Assembly (NCBI GenBank): GCA_009773375.1
Contig: WRPH01000027.1
Location: 1 to 33,526 of the forward strand
Origin: Paracoccaceae bacterium
GTDB taxonomy: Bacteria; Pseudomonadota; Alphaproteobacteria; Rhodobacterales; Rhodobacteraceae
Length of the DNA: 33,526 bases
Direction of reading: 5' to 3'
The position numbers were made by a program, and so were the translations under genes. Every line of letters begins with the position of its first letter. Position 1 is the stretch's first letter. Of the stretch, positions 9,332 to 17,866 are shown one piece after another. The notes under the pieces were generated by a model that saw only the letters and a program-made list of their open reading frames with translations, searched no databases and was not told where the DNA came from.

Positions 9332-10534
9332 CTACTTGACCGGCAGGGCCCGCAGGCTGGCGTCTTCCCTGTCCCAAAGCTTGAACGCATCGCGCAGCGC
9401 CACCGCCATCTTCGCCCGCCACTCTGCATCATTCAGTCGTTTCAGGTCGTTTTCTGACGACAAGAACCCCAGTTCCAGCAGAACCGACGGGATATCCGCC
9501 GATTTCAGCACCGAAAAGCTGGCCTTTTGCTGCGGGTGGCGGTGCATTTTCAGCCCCTGCGCCTTGATGGCCTTGGTCATCGCCGCAGCCAGCCGTTCGG
9601 TGCGCGGCGTGGTCTGGGTACGCGCCATATCCAGCAGCACCTCGGCCACCAGATCATCAGCTTGCGTCAGATCGACCCCGGCCAGCAGATCATCACGGTC
9701 ATGGCGTTCGGCCAGCGTGGCCGATGCCGCATCGCTGGCCTCTGCCGCCAGAGTATAAACCGTGGCCCCCGCCGCTTCACCTTCCGCCAAGGCATCGGCA
9801 TGCAGCGACAAAAACACATCCGCCCCCGCCGCCCGCGCAATCGAGATTCGCGTCTCCAGCGGCACGAACACATCACTGTCGCGGGTCATCACCACCTCGA
9901 AATTGCCATCGCGCAGCAGCAGTTCTTTCAGCTCGCGGGCGAACTTCAGCATCAGCCGCGCCTCGGATTGGCCATCGCTTTCCGCCCCCGGATCAAGCCC
10001 GCCATGGCCAGGGTCCAGCACCACCTTCAACGGCCCCGCGCCGCGCGGCTGCGGTTTCGGGAATGTCACCGCCTTGGGCAGTGCCCAATCCGCCGGTTCA
10101 GCCAAGCTGGCTGCGGCGGCAAACACCTCGGGCAGCGCCGGTTCCAGCCGCAACTCCACCACGGTCGCGCCATCGGTACGCATCTCAGACTGGCTGACCA
10201 GCATCGGCTGCGCCAGTTCCAGCACCAGCCGCGACCAGCCGGGGCGGAACACCCCCGCCCGCATCTCCAGCAGCTTTTCGCTGTCCACCGGCATATTCGC
10301 CAGCCCCGCCCAATCCACCTCGCGAAAATCGACCAACAACCGCGCCGGGTTGTCCAGCACCCGCACCCGCCACGGCACCGGCTGCGAAATCGCCAGCACG
10401 ATCACCAGCCCCGAGCCGGAGTCTTCGATCTGCGAGCCTTCGGGCTGCAACTTTGCCAGCGCCGACAGCTCTTGCGCCTGTCCCGGCTGCGCCAGCGCCA
10501 AGATCATCAGAAGCAAAGTGAAAAATATTTTCAT
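9332..10534 (-). CDS. N-acetylmuramoyl-L-alanine amidase (AMIN + Amidase_3)
   Basis: 400 residues with a clear signal peptide (MKIFFTLLLMILALAQPGQA, cleavage near 20). An AMIN-type beta domain (about 35-135) that binds peptidoglycan is followed by an Amidase_3 catalytic domain (about 165-385). Zinc and catalytic motifs are visible: DPGHGGLDPGA, LSLHAD and LLELGFLSSENDLKRL. The enzyme removes stem peptides from glycan strands in the periplasm, mainly at the septum. Like AmiC-type proteins, it probably needs an activator such as EnvC/NlpD; the M23 protein at 565-1893 is a candidate by class only. It lies upstream of mrcA on the same strand and is likely co-transcribed with it. Confidence 0.92.
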   Translation of the reverse strand: MKIFFTLLLMILALAQPGQAQELSALAKLQPEGSQIEDSGSGLVIVLAISQPVPWRVRVLDNPARLLVDFREVDWAGLANMPVDSEKLLEMRAGVFRPGWSRLVLELAQPMLVSQSEMRTDGATVVELRLEPALPEVFAAAASLAEPADWALPKAVTFPKPQPRGAGPLKVVLDPGHGGLDPGAESDGQSEARLMLKFARELKELLLRDGNFEVVMTRDSDVFVPLETRISIARAAGADVFLSLHADALAEGEAAGATVYTLAAEASDAASATLAERHDRDDLLAGVDLTQADDLVAEVLLDMARTQTTPRTERLAAAMTKAIKAQGLKMHRHPQQKASFSVLKSADIPSVLLELGFLSSENDLKRLNDAEWRAKMAVALRDAFKLWDREDASLRALPVK

Positions 10535-10565
10535 GCCGACCCGTTACCCCTGACCAATGACCACC

Positions 10566-11708
10566 TCAACGCTGCGCCATATAGGCCGATAGCCGCGCCA
10601 GACCTTCCACAATATCCGCCGTGCCGCGCGCATAGGAAAACCGCAAGGTCTGCGCGCCGCGATGCGGATCAAAATCCAGCCCCGGCGTTACCGCCACCCC
10701 GGCCTTGTGCAGAATATCCATCGCAAAGCTGAGGCTATCATCGGTGAAATCGCTGACATCGGCATAAATATAAAACGCCCCGTCCGGCGGCGCGATCTTG
10801 GCAAACCCGGCCTTCGGCAACCCCTCCAGCATCAGACGGCGGTTTTCGGCATAAATCGCGCGGTTCGCCTCCAGTTCCGGGATACAGTCCAGCGCCGCCA
10901 AAGCCGCCACCTGCGCCGGATGCGGCGCGCAGATGAACATGTTCTGCGCCAACCGCTCCACCGTGCGAACGTGATCCTGCGGCACCACCATCCAGCCCAC
11001 CCGCCAGCCGGTCATGCTGAAATACTTCGAGAACGAGTTGATCACATAGACATCATCGCTGATTTCCAGCGCCGAATGCGCCCGCTCGCCATAGTGCAGC
11101 CCGTGATAAATCTCGTCCGAGATAAAGCTGATGCCGCGCTGATGCGCAAAGCCGATCAGATCGGCAAGCGCAGGCTTTGACAACATCGTGCCCGAAGGAT
11201 TACCCGGCGAGGCCACGATCAACCCCTTGCACGCCACGCCCTCCAGATCGGCAGGCACCGGTTGCAGGCGGTTCTCGGACTTGGTCGCAATCCCCACCGG
11301 CTGCAACGACAGCGCCTTCAGGATCTGCCGATACGACGGATAGCCCGGCTCGCCCATCGCCACCCGGTCGCCGGCGTCAAACAGCGCGGTAAACGCCAAC
11401 AGAAACGCCCCAGACGACCCGGCGGTCACAATCACCCGATCCGGGTTCAGATCAACGCCATACCAGCGCTTGTAAAGATCAGCGATGCCCTGCCGCAGCG
11501 CCGGAATCCCCAGCGACACGGTATAGCCCATCGCATCCGCGCCCATCCGCGCCGACAGCGCCGCAATCGCCCCGGCAGGTGCCGGGCTGGAGGGTTGGCC
11601 GACCTCCATATGGATGATCCGCTGCCCCGCCGCCTCTAGGCGCGCGGCTTCCGCCACCATATCCATCACAATGAAGGGATCAACCTGACCCCGGCTTGAT
11701 CTATCCAT
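10566..11708 (-). CDS. Class I/II PLP-dependent aminotransferase
   Basis: 380 residues from ATG 11708. The fold-type I signature is complete: an AGSSGAF phosphate-binding segment, an ASPGNPSG motif, SDEIYHGL with the PLP-contacting Asp and Tyr, the Schiff-base Lys in SFSKYFSMTGWRVGW, and a C-terminal Arg in LRFSYAR that binds the substrate carboxylate. Such enzymes transfer amino groups between amino acids and 2-oxo acids in the cytoplasm; the exact substrate is not readable. The frame stays open far upstream into the divergent dsbA-like gene, but that extension is antisense and has no family likeness. The 81-bp gap to the divergent gene must hold both promoters. It ends 32 bp before the amidase start, so the two may be co-transcribed. 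Confidence 0.88.
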   Translation of the reverse strand: MDRSSRGQVDPFIVMDMVAEAARLEAAGQRIIHMEVGQPSSPAPAGAIAALSARMGADAMGYTVSLGIPALRQGIADLYKRWYGVDLNPDRVIVTAGSSGAFLLAFTALFDAGDRVAMGEPGYPSYRQILKALSLQPVGIATKSENRLQPVPADLEGVACKGLIVASPGNPSGTMLSKPALADLIGFAHQRGISFISDEIYHGLHYGERAHSALEISDDVYVINSFSKYFSMTGWRVGWMVVPQDHVRTVERLAQNMFICAPHPAQVAALAALDCIPELEANRAIYAENRRLMLEGLPKAGFAKIAPPDGAFYIYADVSDFTDDSLSFAMDILHKAGVAVTPGLDFDPHRGAQTLRFSYARGTADIVEGLARLSAYMAQR

Positions 11709-11789
11709 CGCCCTGCCCCTATTGTCGCCCGCGTATGTTCTCCCCCGCGCCGGTTTCGTCAACCCCGCGCCTGCCCCGAGGTTTCCCCG

Positions 11790-12530
11790 ATGCGCCTGCC
11801 CTTCTTTGCTGCCCTGCTGACCTCTGCCGCGCTGCTTGCCGCACCCGCTCATGCTGAAATGTCCGATACCGAGCGCGAAAGCTTTCGCGCCGAGGTGAAA
11901 TCCTACCTGCTGGAAAACCCCGAAGTGCTGGTCGAGGCGATGAACGTGCTGCAAGACCGGCAGGATCAGGCGGCGGCGGCACAGGATAAAGACCTGCTGG
12001 CCACCTATAACGAGGCGCTCAACGCCGATGGCTATTCCTGGGTTGGCGGCAACCCCGAAGGCGACATCACCGTCATCGAGTTCATGGATTACCGCTGTGG
12101 CTATTGCCGCAAAGCCTATACCGAGGTGGAAGAGCTCGTCAAAGCCGATGGCAACATCCGCTTCATCCTGAAGGAATACCCGATCCTGGGCGAAGACTCG
12201 ATCGCCTCTGCCCGCTTTGCGATTGCGGTGCAGCAGTTGCATGGGGCGGATGCCTACAAGAAGGCGCATGATGCGCTGATCACCTTGCGCGGCACCCCCG
12301 ATGCCGAAACCCTAGGCCGTCTGGCCACCGATCTGGGGCTTGATCCGCAGCCGGTGCTCGCCAAGATGAACAGCGATGAAGTCACCGCCGTCATCGCGCA
12401 AAATCAGGATCTGGGGCAAAAGATGTCGATCTCGGGTACGCCAACCTTCATTATCAACCAGACCTTGCTGCGCGGCTATGTGCCACTGGATGGCATGCAG
12501 CAAATCGTTGCCGACGAACGCCAAGGCTAA
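11790..12530 (+). CDS. Periplasmic DsbA-family thiol oxidoreductase (ScsC-like N-terminus)
   Basis: 246 residues. The signal peptide (MRLPFFAALLTSAALLAAPAHA) ends near residue 22. A charged helical segment (about 25-72) resembles the N-terminal oligomerisation region of ScsC/BdbD-type proteins, and a thioredoxin-like domain with a helical insert follows. The active site CGYC is at residues 103-106, and the cis-proline loop is GTPTF near 217. It should catalyse disulfide formation or isomerisation in the periplasm. The gene is divergent from the aminotransferase. A weak hairpin (12539-12545 with 12561-12567) follows the stop, so the downstream RTX gene is probably transcribed separately. Oxidase versus isomerase cannot be decided from sequence. 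Confidence 0.88.
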   Translation: MRLPFFAALLTSAALLAAPAHAEMSDTERESFRAEVKSYLLENPEVLVEAMNVLQDRQDQAAAAQDKDLLATYNEALNADGYSWVGGNPEGDITVIEFMDYRCGYCRKAYTEVEELVKADGNIRFILKEYPILGEDSIASARFAIAVQQLHGADAYKKAHDALITLRGTPDAETLGRLATDLGLDPQPVLAKMNSDEVTAVIAQNQDLGQKMSISGTPTFIINQTLLRGYVPLDGMQQIVADERQG

Positions 12531-12653
12531 CGCCATCAGGGCAAGGGGCAGCGCTTGTCACTTGCCCGGTCTGCTCAATCGGCTATTCTCGGGACATTGC
12601 CTGCCACGTTGTTGGCAGCCTTGCTTTGTTGACCCGATTTTCCGAGGTAAGCC

Positions 12654-15197
12654 ATGGCTGACAGCTATTACGACATCGACGTTCTGATCGGGCTTGGCAC
12701 CCGCTTTGTCACCGACGATGGCAGCGGCATTGACACCATTGCCATCAGCCTCGAACACACCATCAGCCAAGCCGCGATTGATGCGGGCGGCTATGCGGTA
12801 AGGATATTTCTGGGCTGGCCCAGTGGCAGCAACAGCGGCGCTTACGCCGAGGTGATGCACACGGACCCGCTGGTCTATGACACCATCACCTTCACCGGCA
12901 TTTATGAAAACATCCTTGGCTTCAGCGGCCGTGAACAGCTGGTCGGCAATGGCTATGGCAACTTCATTCAAGGAGATCCGCTCGACGTGGCCGGCATGCA
13001 CGACGCGATCAGTGGCGGCGGCGGCAATGATACCTTGCTGGGCGCGGGCGGCAGCGATCTGCTTTATGGCGGCGACGGCGATGACCGCATCTTCGGTGAC
13101 ACCGACCCCGGCGCACAAGACACCGGCAATGTCGCGGCAGGCGATGATACGATTGATGCCGGGTCGGGCGATGATGTGATCATCGGCGGGCCCGGCACCA
13201 ACACGATCGACGGCGGCGCGGGCTTTGATACCGTCAGCTATCTGGATTATTACGACAACGGCTACCTCACCTATTACGCCTCGGTTGATCTGACCACCGG
13301 CCAGTCCCGCCTGATTGCGCTCGATCTCTATGACGGCAGCCAATACGTCTACGGCTTTGATTACGTCAGCAATATCGAGCATTTCATCGGCACCTCGATG
13401 GCCGATCAGATGACCGGTCCCGCAAATTTCACGCTGACCGATCAGACCCGCATCACCTTTGATGGTGCTGCGGGCAATGACACGCTGACCGGCGGCGCCG
13501 GGGCCGAGGCGCTCTATGGCGGCGACGGCGATGATGTGCTCGACAGCGGCGGCAACGGCAATATCGACTATATCGCCGACCTGCTCGCCGGGGGCCAAGG
13601 CAATGACCGCTACCTGCTGCGCGGCCCCGCCGAGATTGTCGAAGCCTGGGGCCAGGGCAATGATACGGTGGTGGCCGACATCGGCTATACCTTGGGCTAC
13701 AACCTTGAAAACCTGACCCTGACCGAGGCGGCTGGTGCCGCTTCAGCCATCGGCAACGTGCTCGATAACACGCTGACCGGCAACTCTGCCAACAATTATC
13801 TCGACGGTCGCGGCGGCCAGAACACCCTGATCGGCGGCGCAGGCAATGATACCTATATCGTGCATGCTCTTCCCAACTCTGGCACCCTGCTGGACAGCGT
13901 GATCGAATATGCCGGGCAAGGCATTGATACCATTCGCAGCGATGCCATCACCATGACGCTGCAAATCGCGCCCGAGGTGGAAAATCTGGTGCTGACCGGC
14001 ACGCTGAACAGCGCAGGCTACGGCAATGCGCTGGCAAACCGCATCACCGGCAATGTCGGCAACAACACCTTCTACAGCGCCGGCAGCGGCGACACGCTGG
14101 CCGGGGGCTTGGGCAACGACATTTACTATGTTGTCGATGCCGCAACGACGGTGGTTGAACGCACAGCCGAAGGCCGCGACCGCGTGTATATCAGCGTCAA
14201 TTACACCATGGCGGCAGAGCTGGAGAACCTGAACGTGCTGGCAGGCTATGGCCTGCGCGCCACTGGCAACGCGCTTGCCAACCTGATGACCGGCAACGCT
14301 GCGGCCAACCTGCTGTCGGGTGCGGCTGGCAACGACAGCCTGCTTGCCGGGTCGGGCAATGACAGCCTGTATGGCGGCGACGGTGACGACCAGCTGCGCG
14401 GCGATGCAGGCGATGACTTCTTGCACGGTGGCAACGGCATCGACACAGCACTTTATACCGGAACAACCGCTGTGCGCGTCGATCTGGCGCTGACCTCTGC
14501 ACAAACCACCGGCTTGGGCAGCGACACCCTGCGGCTGATCGAAAACCTGATCACGGGCAGCAATGCCGATGTGCTGCGCGGCAACGCAGGCGATAACCGG
14601 CTTTATGGCGGCGCGGGTGATGATGATCTGTTCGGCGCGGCTGGCAACGATCTGCTGTCGGGCGGCGACGGCGTGGATACCCTGCGCGGCGATGCCGGCA
14701 ATGATACGCTGGTCGGCGCGGGCGGCAGCGATACCGCGCTTTACACCGCCGCCGCAGGCGTCCGGCTGAACCTCGCCCTGACCAGCGCGCAAGATACCGG
14801 CATGGGGATCGACGTGCTGTCAGGCATCGAAAATGCCACCGGTGGCGGTGGCGCGGATGTGCTGCGCGGCAATTCCGGTGGCAACCAATTGCAGGGCATG
14901 GGTGGCAACGACACGATCTATGGCGAGTCCGGCTCTGATCTGATCTACGGCGGCGCGGGCAATGACCTGCTCTATGGCGGCAGCTATGGCGACATGTTCA
15001 TCTTCACCGCCAACGACGGCCACGACACCATCGCGGATTTTCAGGACGGCACCGATGCGCTGGTGATGGGTAACTTTATCGATGTCAGCATTCAGGATGC
15101 AGGCGCGAACACCCTGCTGATCTATGGCGCAACACAGGTGACGCTGCTGAATGTCACTTACACCCAGATCAGCATCGCCGATTTCCTGTTTCCTTAA
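12654..15197 (+). CDS. RTX (hemolysin-type calcium-binding) repeat protein, probably type I secreted
   Basis: 847 residues, acidic and Gly/Asp/Asn-rich. The first 115 or so residues are a non-repetitive beta-rich region; from about residue 120 there are many GGxGxDxLxG nonapeptides (for example GGGGNDTLLGAGGSDLLYGG). These form calcium-binding parallel beta rolls, and calcium-driven folding follows export. Spacers of the type LENLTL...GNALDNxLTGN recur three times. A unit starting DTALYT recurs with a 96-residue period (residues 597 and 693). There is no Sec signal; the C-terminus (IADFLFP) looks like an uncleaved type I secretion signal. No protease, lipase or adhesin domain is recognised, and no ABC/MFP transporter genes are adjacent. 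GAGGT lies just upstream of the ATG. The gene ends inside the palindromic element. Confidence 0.88.
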   Translation: MADSYYDIDVLIGLGTRFVTDDGSGIDTIAISLEHTISQAAIDAGGYAVRIFLGWPSGSNSGAYAEVMHTDPLVYDTITFTGIYENILGFSGREQLVGNGYGNFIQGDPLDVAGMHDAISGGGGNDTLLGAGGSDLLYGGDGDDRIFGDTDPGAQDTGNVAAGDDTIDAGSGDDVIIGGPGTNTIDGGAGFDTVSYLDYYDNGYLTYYASVDLTTGQSRLIALDLYDGSQYVYGFDYVSNIEHFIGTSMADQMTGPANFTLTDQTRITFDGAAGNDTLTGGAGAEALYGGDGDDVLDSGGNGNIDYIADLLAGGQGNDRYLLRGPAEIVEAWGQGNDTVVADIGYTLGYNLENLTLTEAAGAASAIGNVLDNTLTGNSANNYLDGRGGQNTLIGGAGNDTYIVHALPNSGTLLDSVIEYAGQGIDTIRSDAITMTLQIAPEVENLVLTGTLNSAGYGNALANRITGNVGNNTFYSAGSGDTLAGGLGNDIYYVVDAATTVVERTAEGRDRVYISVNYTMAAELENLNVLAGYGLRATGNALANLMTGNAAANLLSGAAGNDSLLAGSGNDSLYGGDGDDQLRGDAGDDFLHGGNGIDTALYTGTTAVRVDLALTSAQTTGLGSDTLRLIENLITGSNADVLRGNAGDNRLYGGAGDDDLFGAAGNDLLSGGDGVDTLRGDAGNDTLVGAGGSDTALYTAAAGVRLNLALTSAQDTGMGIDVLSGIENATGGGGADVLRGNSGGNQLQGMGGNDTIYGESGSDLIYGGAGNDLLYGGSYGDMFIFTANDGHDTIADFQDGTDALVMGNFIDVSIQDAGANTLLIYGATQVTLLNVTYTQISIADFLFP

Positions 15198-15295
15198 AGC
15201 GTGTCAGATTTTGATCGAAACGGCTCCGTCGAAAAACGCGTTCGAGCGTAAGCGACAGGCAGCGATTTTCGATTCCATCTAAATCTGACACGCTT
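15197..15295. repeat. 99-bp palindromic MITE-like element between convergent genes
   Basis: A perfect 15-bp terminal inverted repeat (AAGCGTGTCAGATTT at 15197-15211, its complement at 15281-15295) brackets a 99-bp segment. The repeat continues imperfectly inwards, with ATCGAAA on the left facing TTTTCGAT on the right, and a smaller palindrome-like core (CGCGTTCGAGCG) sits in the middle. The left end touches the stop codon of the RTX gene and the right end contains that of ispG, so it lies exactly between two convergent genes. It could be a non-autonomous transposable element, a bidirectional terminator, or both. No transposase is encoded, and I cannot identify a target duplication. Confidence 0.6.
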
Positions 15296-16421
15296 AAGCT
15301 TGCGTGGCCGCCTCTGCCTGTGCCTCAATCTCGGCGGCTTTCCGTTCCACCAGCCCAACGATGTGATCCACCATCGCCTCGTTGCCCAGCTTGTGGCTTT
15401 GCTTGCCCGCCAGATACACCATGCCCGACCCGGCACCGCCGCCGGTAAAGCCGATGTCGGTCATCAAAGCCTCGCCCGGACCGTTCACCACGCAACCGAT
15501 GATCGACAGGCTGAGGCTGGTGGTGATATGCGCCAGCCGTTCCTCCAGCGCCGAAACCGTCTTGATCACATCAAACCCCTGCCGCGCGCAGGACGGGCAC
15601 GAGATGATCGTCACGCCGCGATGGCGCAGACCCAGCGATTTCAAAATCTCGAAGCCGACCTTCACCTCCTCGACCGGATCAGCCGAAAGCGAAACGCGGA
15701 TGGTATCGCCAATCCCCGACCACAGCAGATTGCCCAAGCCTATCGCCGATTTCACCGTGCCGGACACCAGCCCGCCCGCCTCGGTAATGCCCAGATGGAT
15801 CGGCGCATCGGTGGCGCTGGCCAGTTGCTGATAGGCAGCCGCCGCCATGAACACATCCGAAGCCTTCACCGAAATCTTGAATTCGTGGAAATCATTGTCC
15901 AGCAGCAGCCGGATATGATCCATGCCGGATTCCACCATCGCATCCGGGCACGGCTCGCCATATTTATCCAGCAGATGCTTTTCCAAACTGCCAGCGTTCA
16001 CGCCAATCCGGATCGAACAGCCGTGATCCTTTGCCGCTTGCACCACATCGCGCACCCGCTTTGCATCGCCGATATTGCCGGGGTTGATCCGCAGACAGGC
16101 CGCCCCCGCCTCGGCAGCCTCGATGGCGCGTTTGTAGTGAAAATGAATATCCGCGACGATCGGCACCGGGCTTTCGCGCACGATTTCCCGCAGCGCAAAC
16201 GTGCTGGCCTCGTCCGGGGTGGAGACCCGCACGATATCCGCGCCCGCCACCGCACAGCGCTGAATCTGTTCAATCGTCGCCGCCACATCGCTAGTGAGGG
16301 TGTTGGTCATGGTCTGCACCGAAATCGGCGCATCGCCGCCCACCAGCACCTTGCCGACCCGGATCTGCCGCGACACCCGGCGTTCGATATTGCGCCACGG
16401 GCGGATCGGATTGTGGGTCAT
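15294..16421 (-). CDS. ispG: 4-hydroxy-3-methylbut-2-en-1-yl diphosphate synthase (flavodoxin)
   Basis: 375 residues. IspG reductively opens MEcPP to HMBPP in the penultimate step of the non-mevalonate isoprenoid pathway, using a [4Fe-4S] cluster. The N-terminal TIM-barrel domain contains [12 protein letters not shown] and IVADIHFHY. The C-terminal iron-sulfur domain shows the cluster cysteines in [11 protein letters not shown] and [10 protein letters not shown] plus a conserved Glu. The start at ATG 16421 (MTHNPIRPW) has an AAGGAG Shine-Dalgarno; the frame extends 13 codons upstream without support. The stop codon lies in the right arm of the palindromic element. A rodZ-like gene lies upstream on the same strand, an order also seen in E. 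coli, but a hairpin separates the two. Confidence 0.95.
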   Translation of the reverse strand: MTHNPIRPWRNIERRVSRQIRVGKVLVGGDAPISVQTMTNTLTSDVAATIEQIQRCAVAGADIVRVSTPDEASTFALREIVRESPVPIVADIHFHYKRAIEAAEAGAACLRINPGNIGDAKRVRDVVQAAKDHGCSIRIGVNAGSLEKHLLDKYGEPCPDAMVESGMDHIRLLLDNDFHEFKISVKASDVFMAAAAYQQLASATDAPIHLGITEAGGLVSGTVKSAIGLGNLLWSGIGDTIRVSLSADPVEEVKVGFEILKSLGLRHRGVTIISCPSCARQGFDVIKTVSALEERLAHITTSLSLSIIGCVVNGPGEALMTDIGFTGGGAGSGMVYLAGKQSHKLGNEAMVDHIVGLVERKAAEIEAQAEAATQA

Positions 16422-16461
16422 GGCAAACTCCTTCTGCGTGCGCCCTGCATAGCCAAGCAAA

Positions 16462-16486
16462 AGCCCCGGAGCAACCGTCCGGGGCT
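16462..16486 (-). terminator. Intrinsic terminator between the rodZ-like gene and ispG
   Basis: AGCCCCGG (16462-16469) and CCGGGGCT (16479-16486) form a perfect 8-bp GC-rich stem with a nine-base loop. On the minus strand it is followed by TTTTGCTT. It sits about 40 bp after the rodZ-like stop and 40 bp before the ispG start, so it may attenuate transcription into ispG. Confidence 0.6.
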
Positions 16487-16526
16487 GTATGCCGCATCAC
16501 ATCTTTGCCCGATCAGTCTGGCGGCC

Positions 16527-17738
16527 TCAGTCCGCCGGACCCGCCGCGCTGGCCACGTTCACAAACTGCGCCAGATCGGCGTCGCCCGACAGGTCTGCCA
16601 CGGTGTAAGAGCTGGTCAGCGCCTCGGAAGACAGCGCCACATTCTTGATCACCTGCGCCCCCGGAGCCGCCGGGCCATAGGTCTGGCCATTGACGACAAA
16701 GTAGATCGACCCCGAATTGCCCGACCGCAGCATCGCCGCCTGTTGCAGCGGCGGCACGGCGTAACGCTCACCGGAATCAAGGATTTTTTCGAACAGCACG
16801 GTGCCATCAGCAGAGGACACCCGCACCCAGGACGGGCGCACCGCCAGCACTTCCACCCCCGGCTTGGCATCGGCGACCACTTGCACTGCGGCCTCTATCG
16901 CCTGCGGATCAACCGCCTCGGCCATGGCGGTTTCAGTCGCCACCACGCCAACCTCGCGCGGGTTGATCGTGCCAATCGGGCCATCACGCGCGGTCAGCAC
17001 CGGCGCATCCAGCGCTTCGGGCTGATACAGCCGGTCCAGCGCATCGGCGGTTGCGCCATTGGCGGCCAAAGGATCGACCGCCTGCGTATCGATGGCCTGC
17101 GTCGCATCTGCCGCCTGCGGCAGTTGCCCCTGCACATTCGCCAGCGGGTCAATCTCGGCCACAACCATCGGGGCTTGTTCAATCGGCGCCAGTTGCACGC
17201 GCTGCACTTCCTGCAACACCGACCAGCCGCCATAACCAAGCGCGCCAATCAACGCCACCAACACCGCAAGCGACCCGATCGCGCCCGGCTCAACCCGCGC
17301 AAACAGGCTTTCGCCACGCGGAATGAACGCCGGGTTCAGATCGCCAAAGCCTTCGCGGTTTTCAGTTGCCGTCTGGCGCGCCCGCATCGCCGTCATCGAC
17401 GCCGAAGACGCCGCCGCCGACATGCCATGCGCCACTTCGAAATTGGCTTCGCGGCAGAACTTGGCGAAGGCCCAATCCGGATCCATGCCCAGATAGCGCG
17501 CGTAAGACCGCACGTTGCCCGCGATGAACCCCGGAGTCTCAAACGCCGACACATCGGCATTCTCGATGGCGGCAATGAAGGTCGCCTTGATTTTCAGCTC
17601 GCGCTGAATATCCAGCAGCGATTTGCCCAGCGTGGCACGTTCGCCCCGCATCAAATCGCCAAGGCGCAATTCAAAATCGTCAAAGCCTTTTGGCTTATCG
17701 ACTTCGGCTGCCGGAGCTTTGAATCTCCGTCCGATCAT
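16527..17738 (-). CDS. RodZ-like HTH membrane protein with DUF4115 domain
   Basis: 403 residues. The N-terminal region (about 20-110) holds an HTH_25 Xre-like domain (LGKSLLDIQRELKIKATFIAAIEN...GFIAGNVRSYARYLG), the domain by which RodZ binds MreB. A single membrane span follows (about 146-168, SLAVLVALIGALGYGGW), then an Ala/Asp/Gln-rich linker, then a C-terminal DUF4115 beta domain (about 270-375, PSWVRVSSADGTVLFEKIL). RodZ tethers MreB filaments to the elongasome and helps set rod shape. The order N-cytoplasmic HTH, TM, periplasmic domain matches, though many alphaproteobacterial homologues are simply annotated as HTH/DUF4115. Neighbouring ispG supports the assignment. MreB itself is not in the window. 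Confidence 0.82.
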   Translation of the reverse strand: MIGRRFKAPAAEVDKPKGFDDFELRLGDLMRGERATLGKSLLDIQRELKIKATFIAAIENADVSAFETPGFIAGNVRSYARYLGMDPDWAFAKFCREANFEVAHGMSAAASSASMTAMRARQTATENREGFGDLNPAFIPRGESLFARVEPGAIGSLAVLVALIGALGYGGWSVLQEVQRVQLAPIEQAPMVVAEIDPLANVQGQLPQAADATQAIDTQAVDPLAANGATADALDRLYQPEALDAPVLTARDGPIGTINPREVGVVATETAMAEAVDPQAIEAAVQVVADAKPGVEVLAVRPSWVRVSSADGTVLFEKILDSGERYAVPPLQQAAMLRSGNSGSIYFVVNGQTYGPAAPGAQVIKNVALSSEALTSSYTVADLSGDADLAQFVNVASAAGPAD

Positions 17739-17845
17739 AAGCTGAGCCCCATGCCTGCCCCGTTATCCCCGTATCGCCTCAGACCAAATCCGGCGGGCGA
17801 CTCATGTTTTGTCGTATTGGCCAAAACCTAACATAGGGCAAGCGA

Positions 17846-17861
17846 TTCTGCATATGCAGAA
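17846..17861. promoter_or_regulatory. 16-bp perfect palindrome between hemA and the rodZ-like gene
   Basis: TTCTGCATATGCAGAA is a complete self-palindrome with no loop, six bases past the hemA stop and about 110 bp upstream of the rodZ-like ATG. Its shape suits a dimeric regulator operator better than a terminator, but no regulator can be named. Confidence 0.3.
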
Positions 17862-17866
17862 AGACC

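Noticed and set aside
11709..12269. N-terminal extension of the aminotransferase
   Set aside because: The frame is open but runs antisense through the dsbA-like gene; family proteins start near MDRSSRG at 11708.
12558..13598. Minus-strand open frames across the RTX gene (also 13743-14792)
   Set aside because: They mirror the GGxGxD repeats of the RTX gene; the Ile/Ala/Val-rich antisense products are periodic artefacts.
12654..15197. Repetitive DNA resembling a tandem-repeat or CRISPR array
   Set aside because: The periodicity is explained by in-frame RTX nonapeptides; spacers are not unique and repeats are degenerate.
15300..17831. Plus-strand open frame of 843 codons
   Set aside because: It is antisense to ispG and the rodZ-like gene; composition artefact of high GC.
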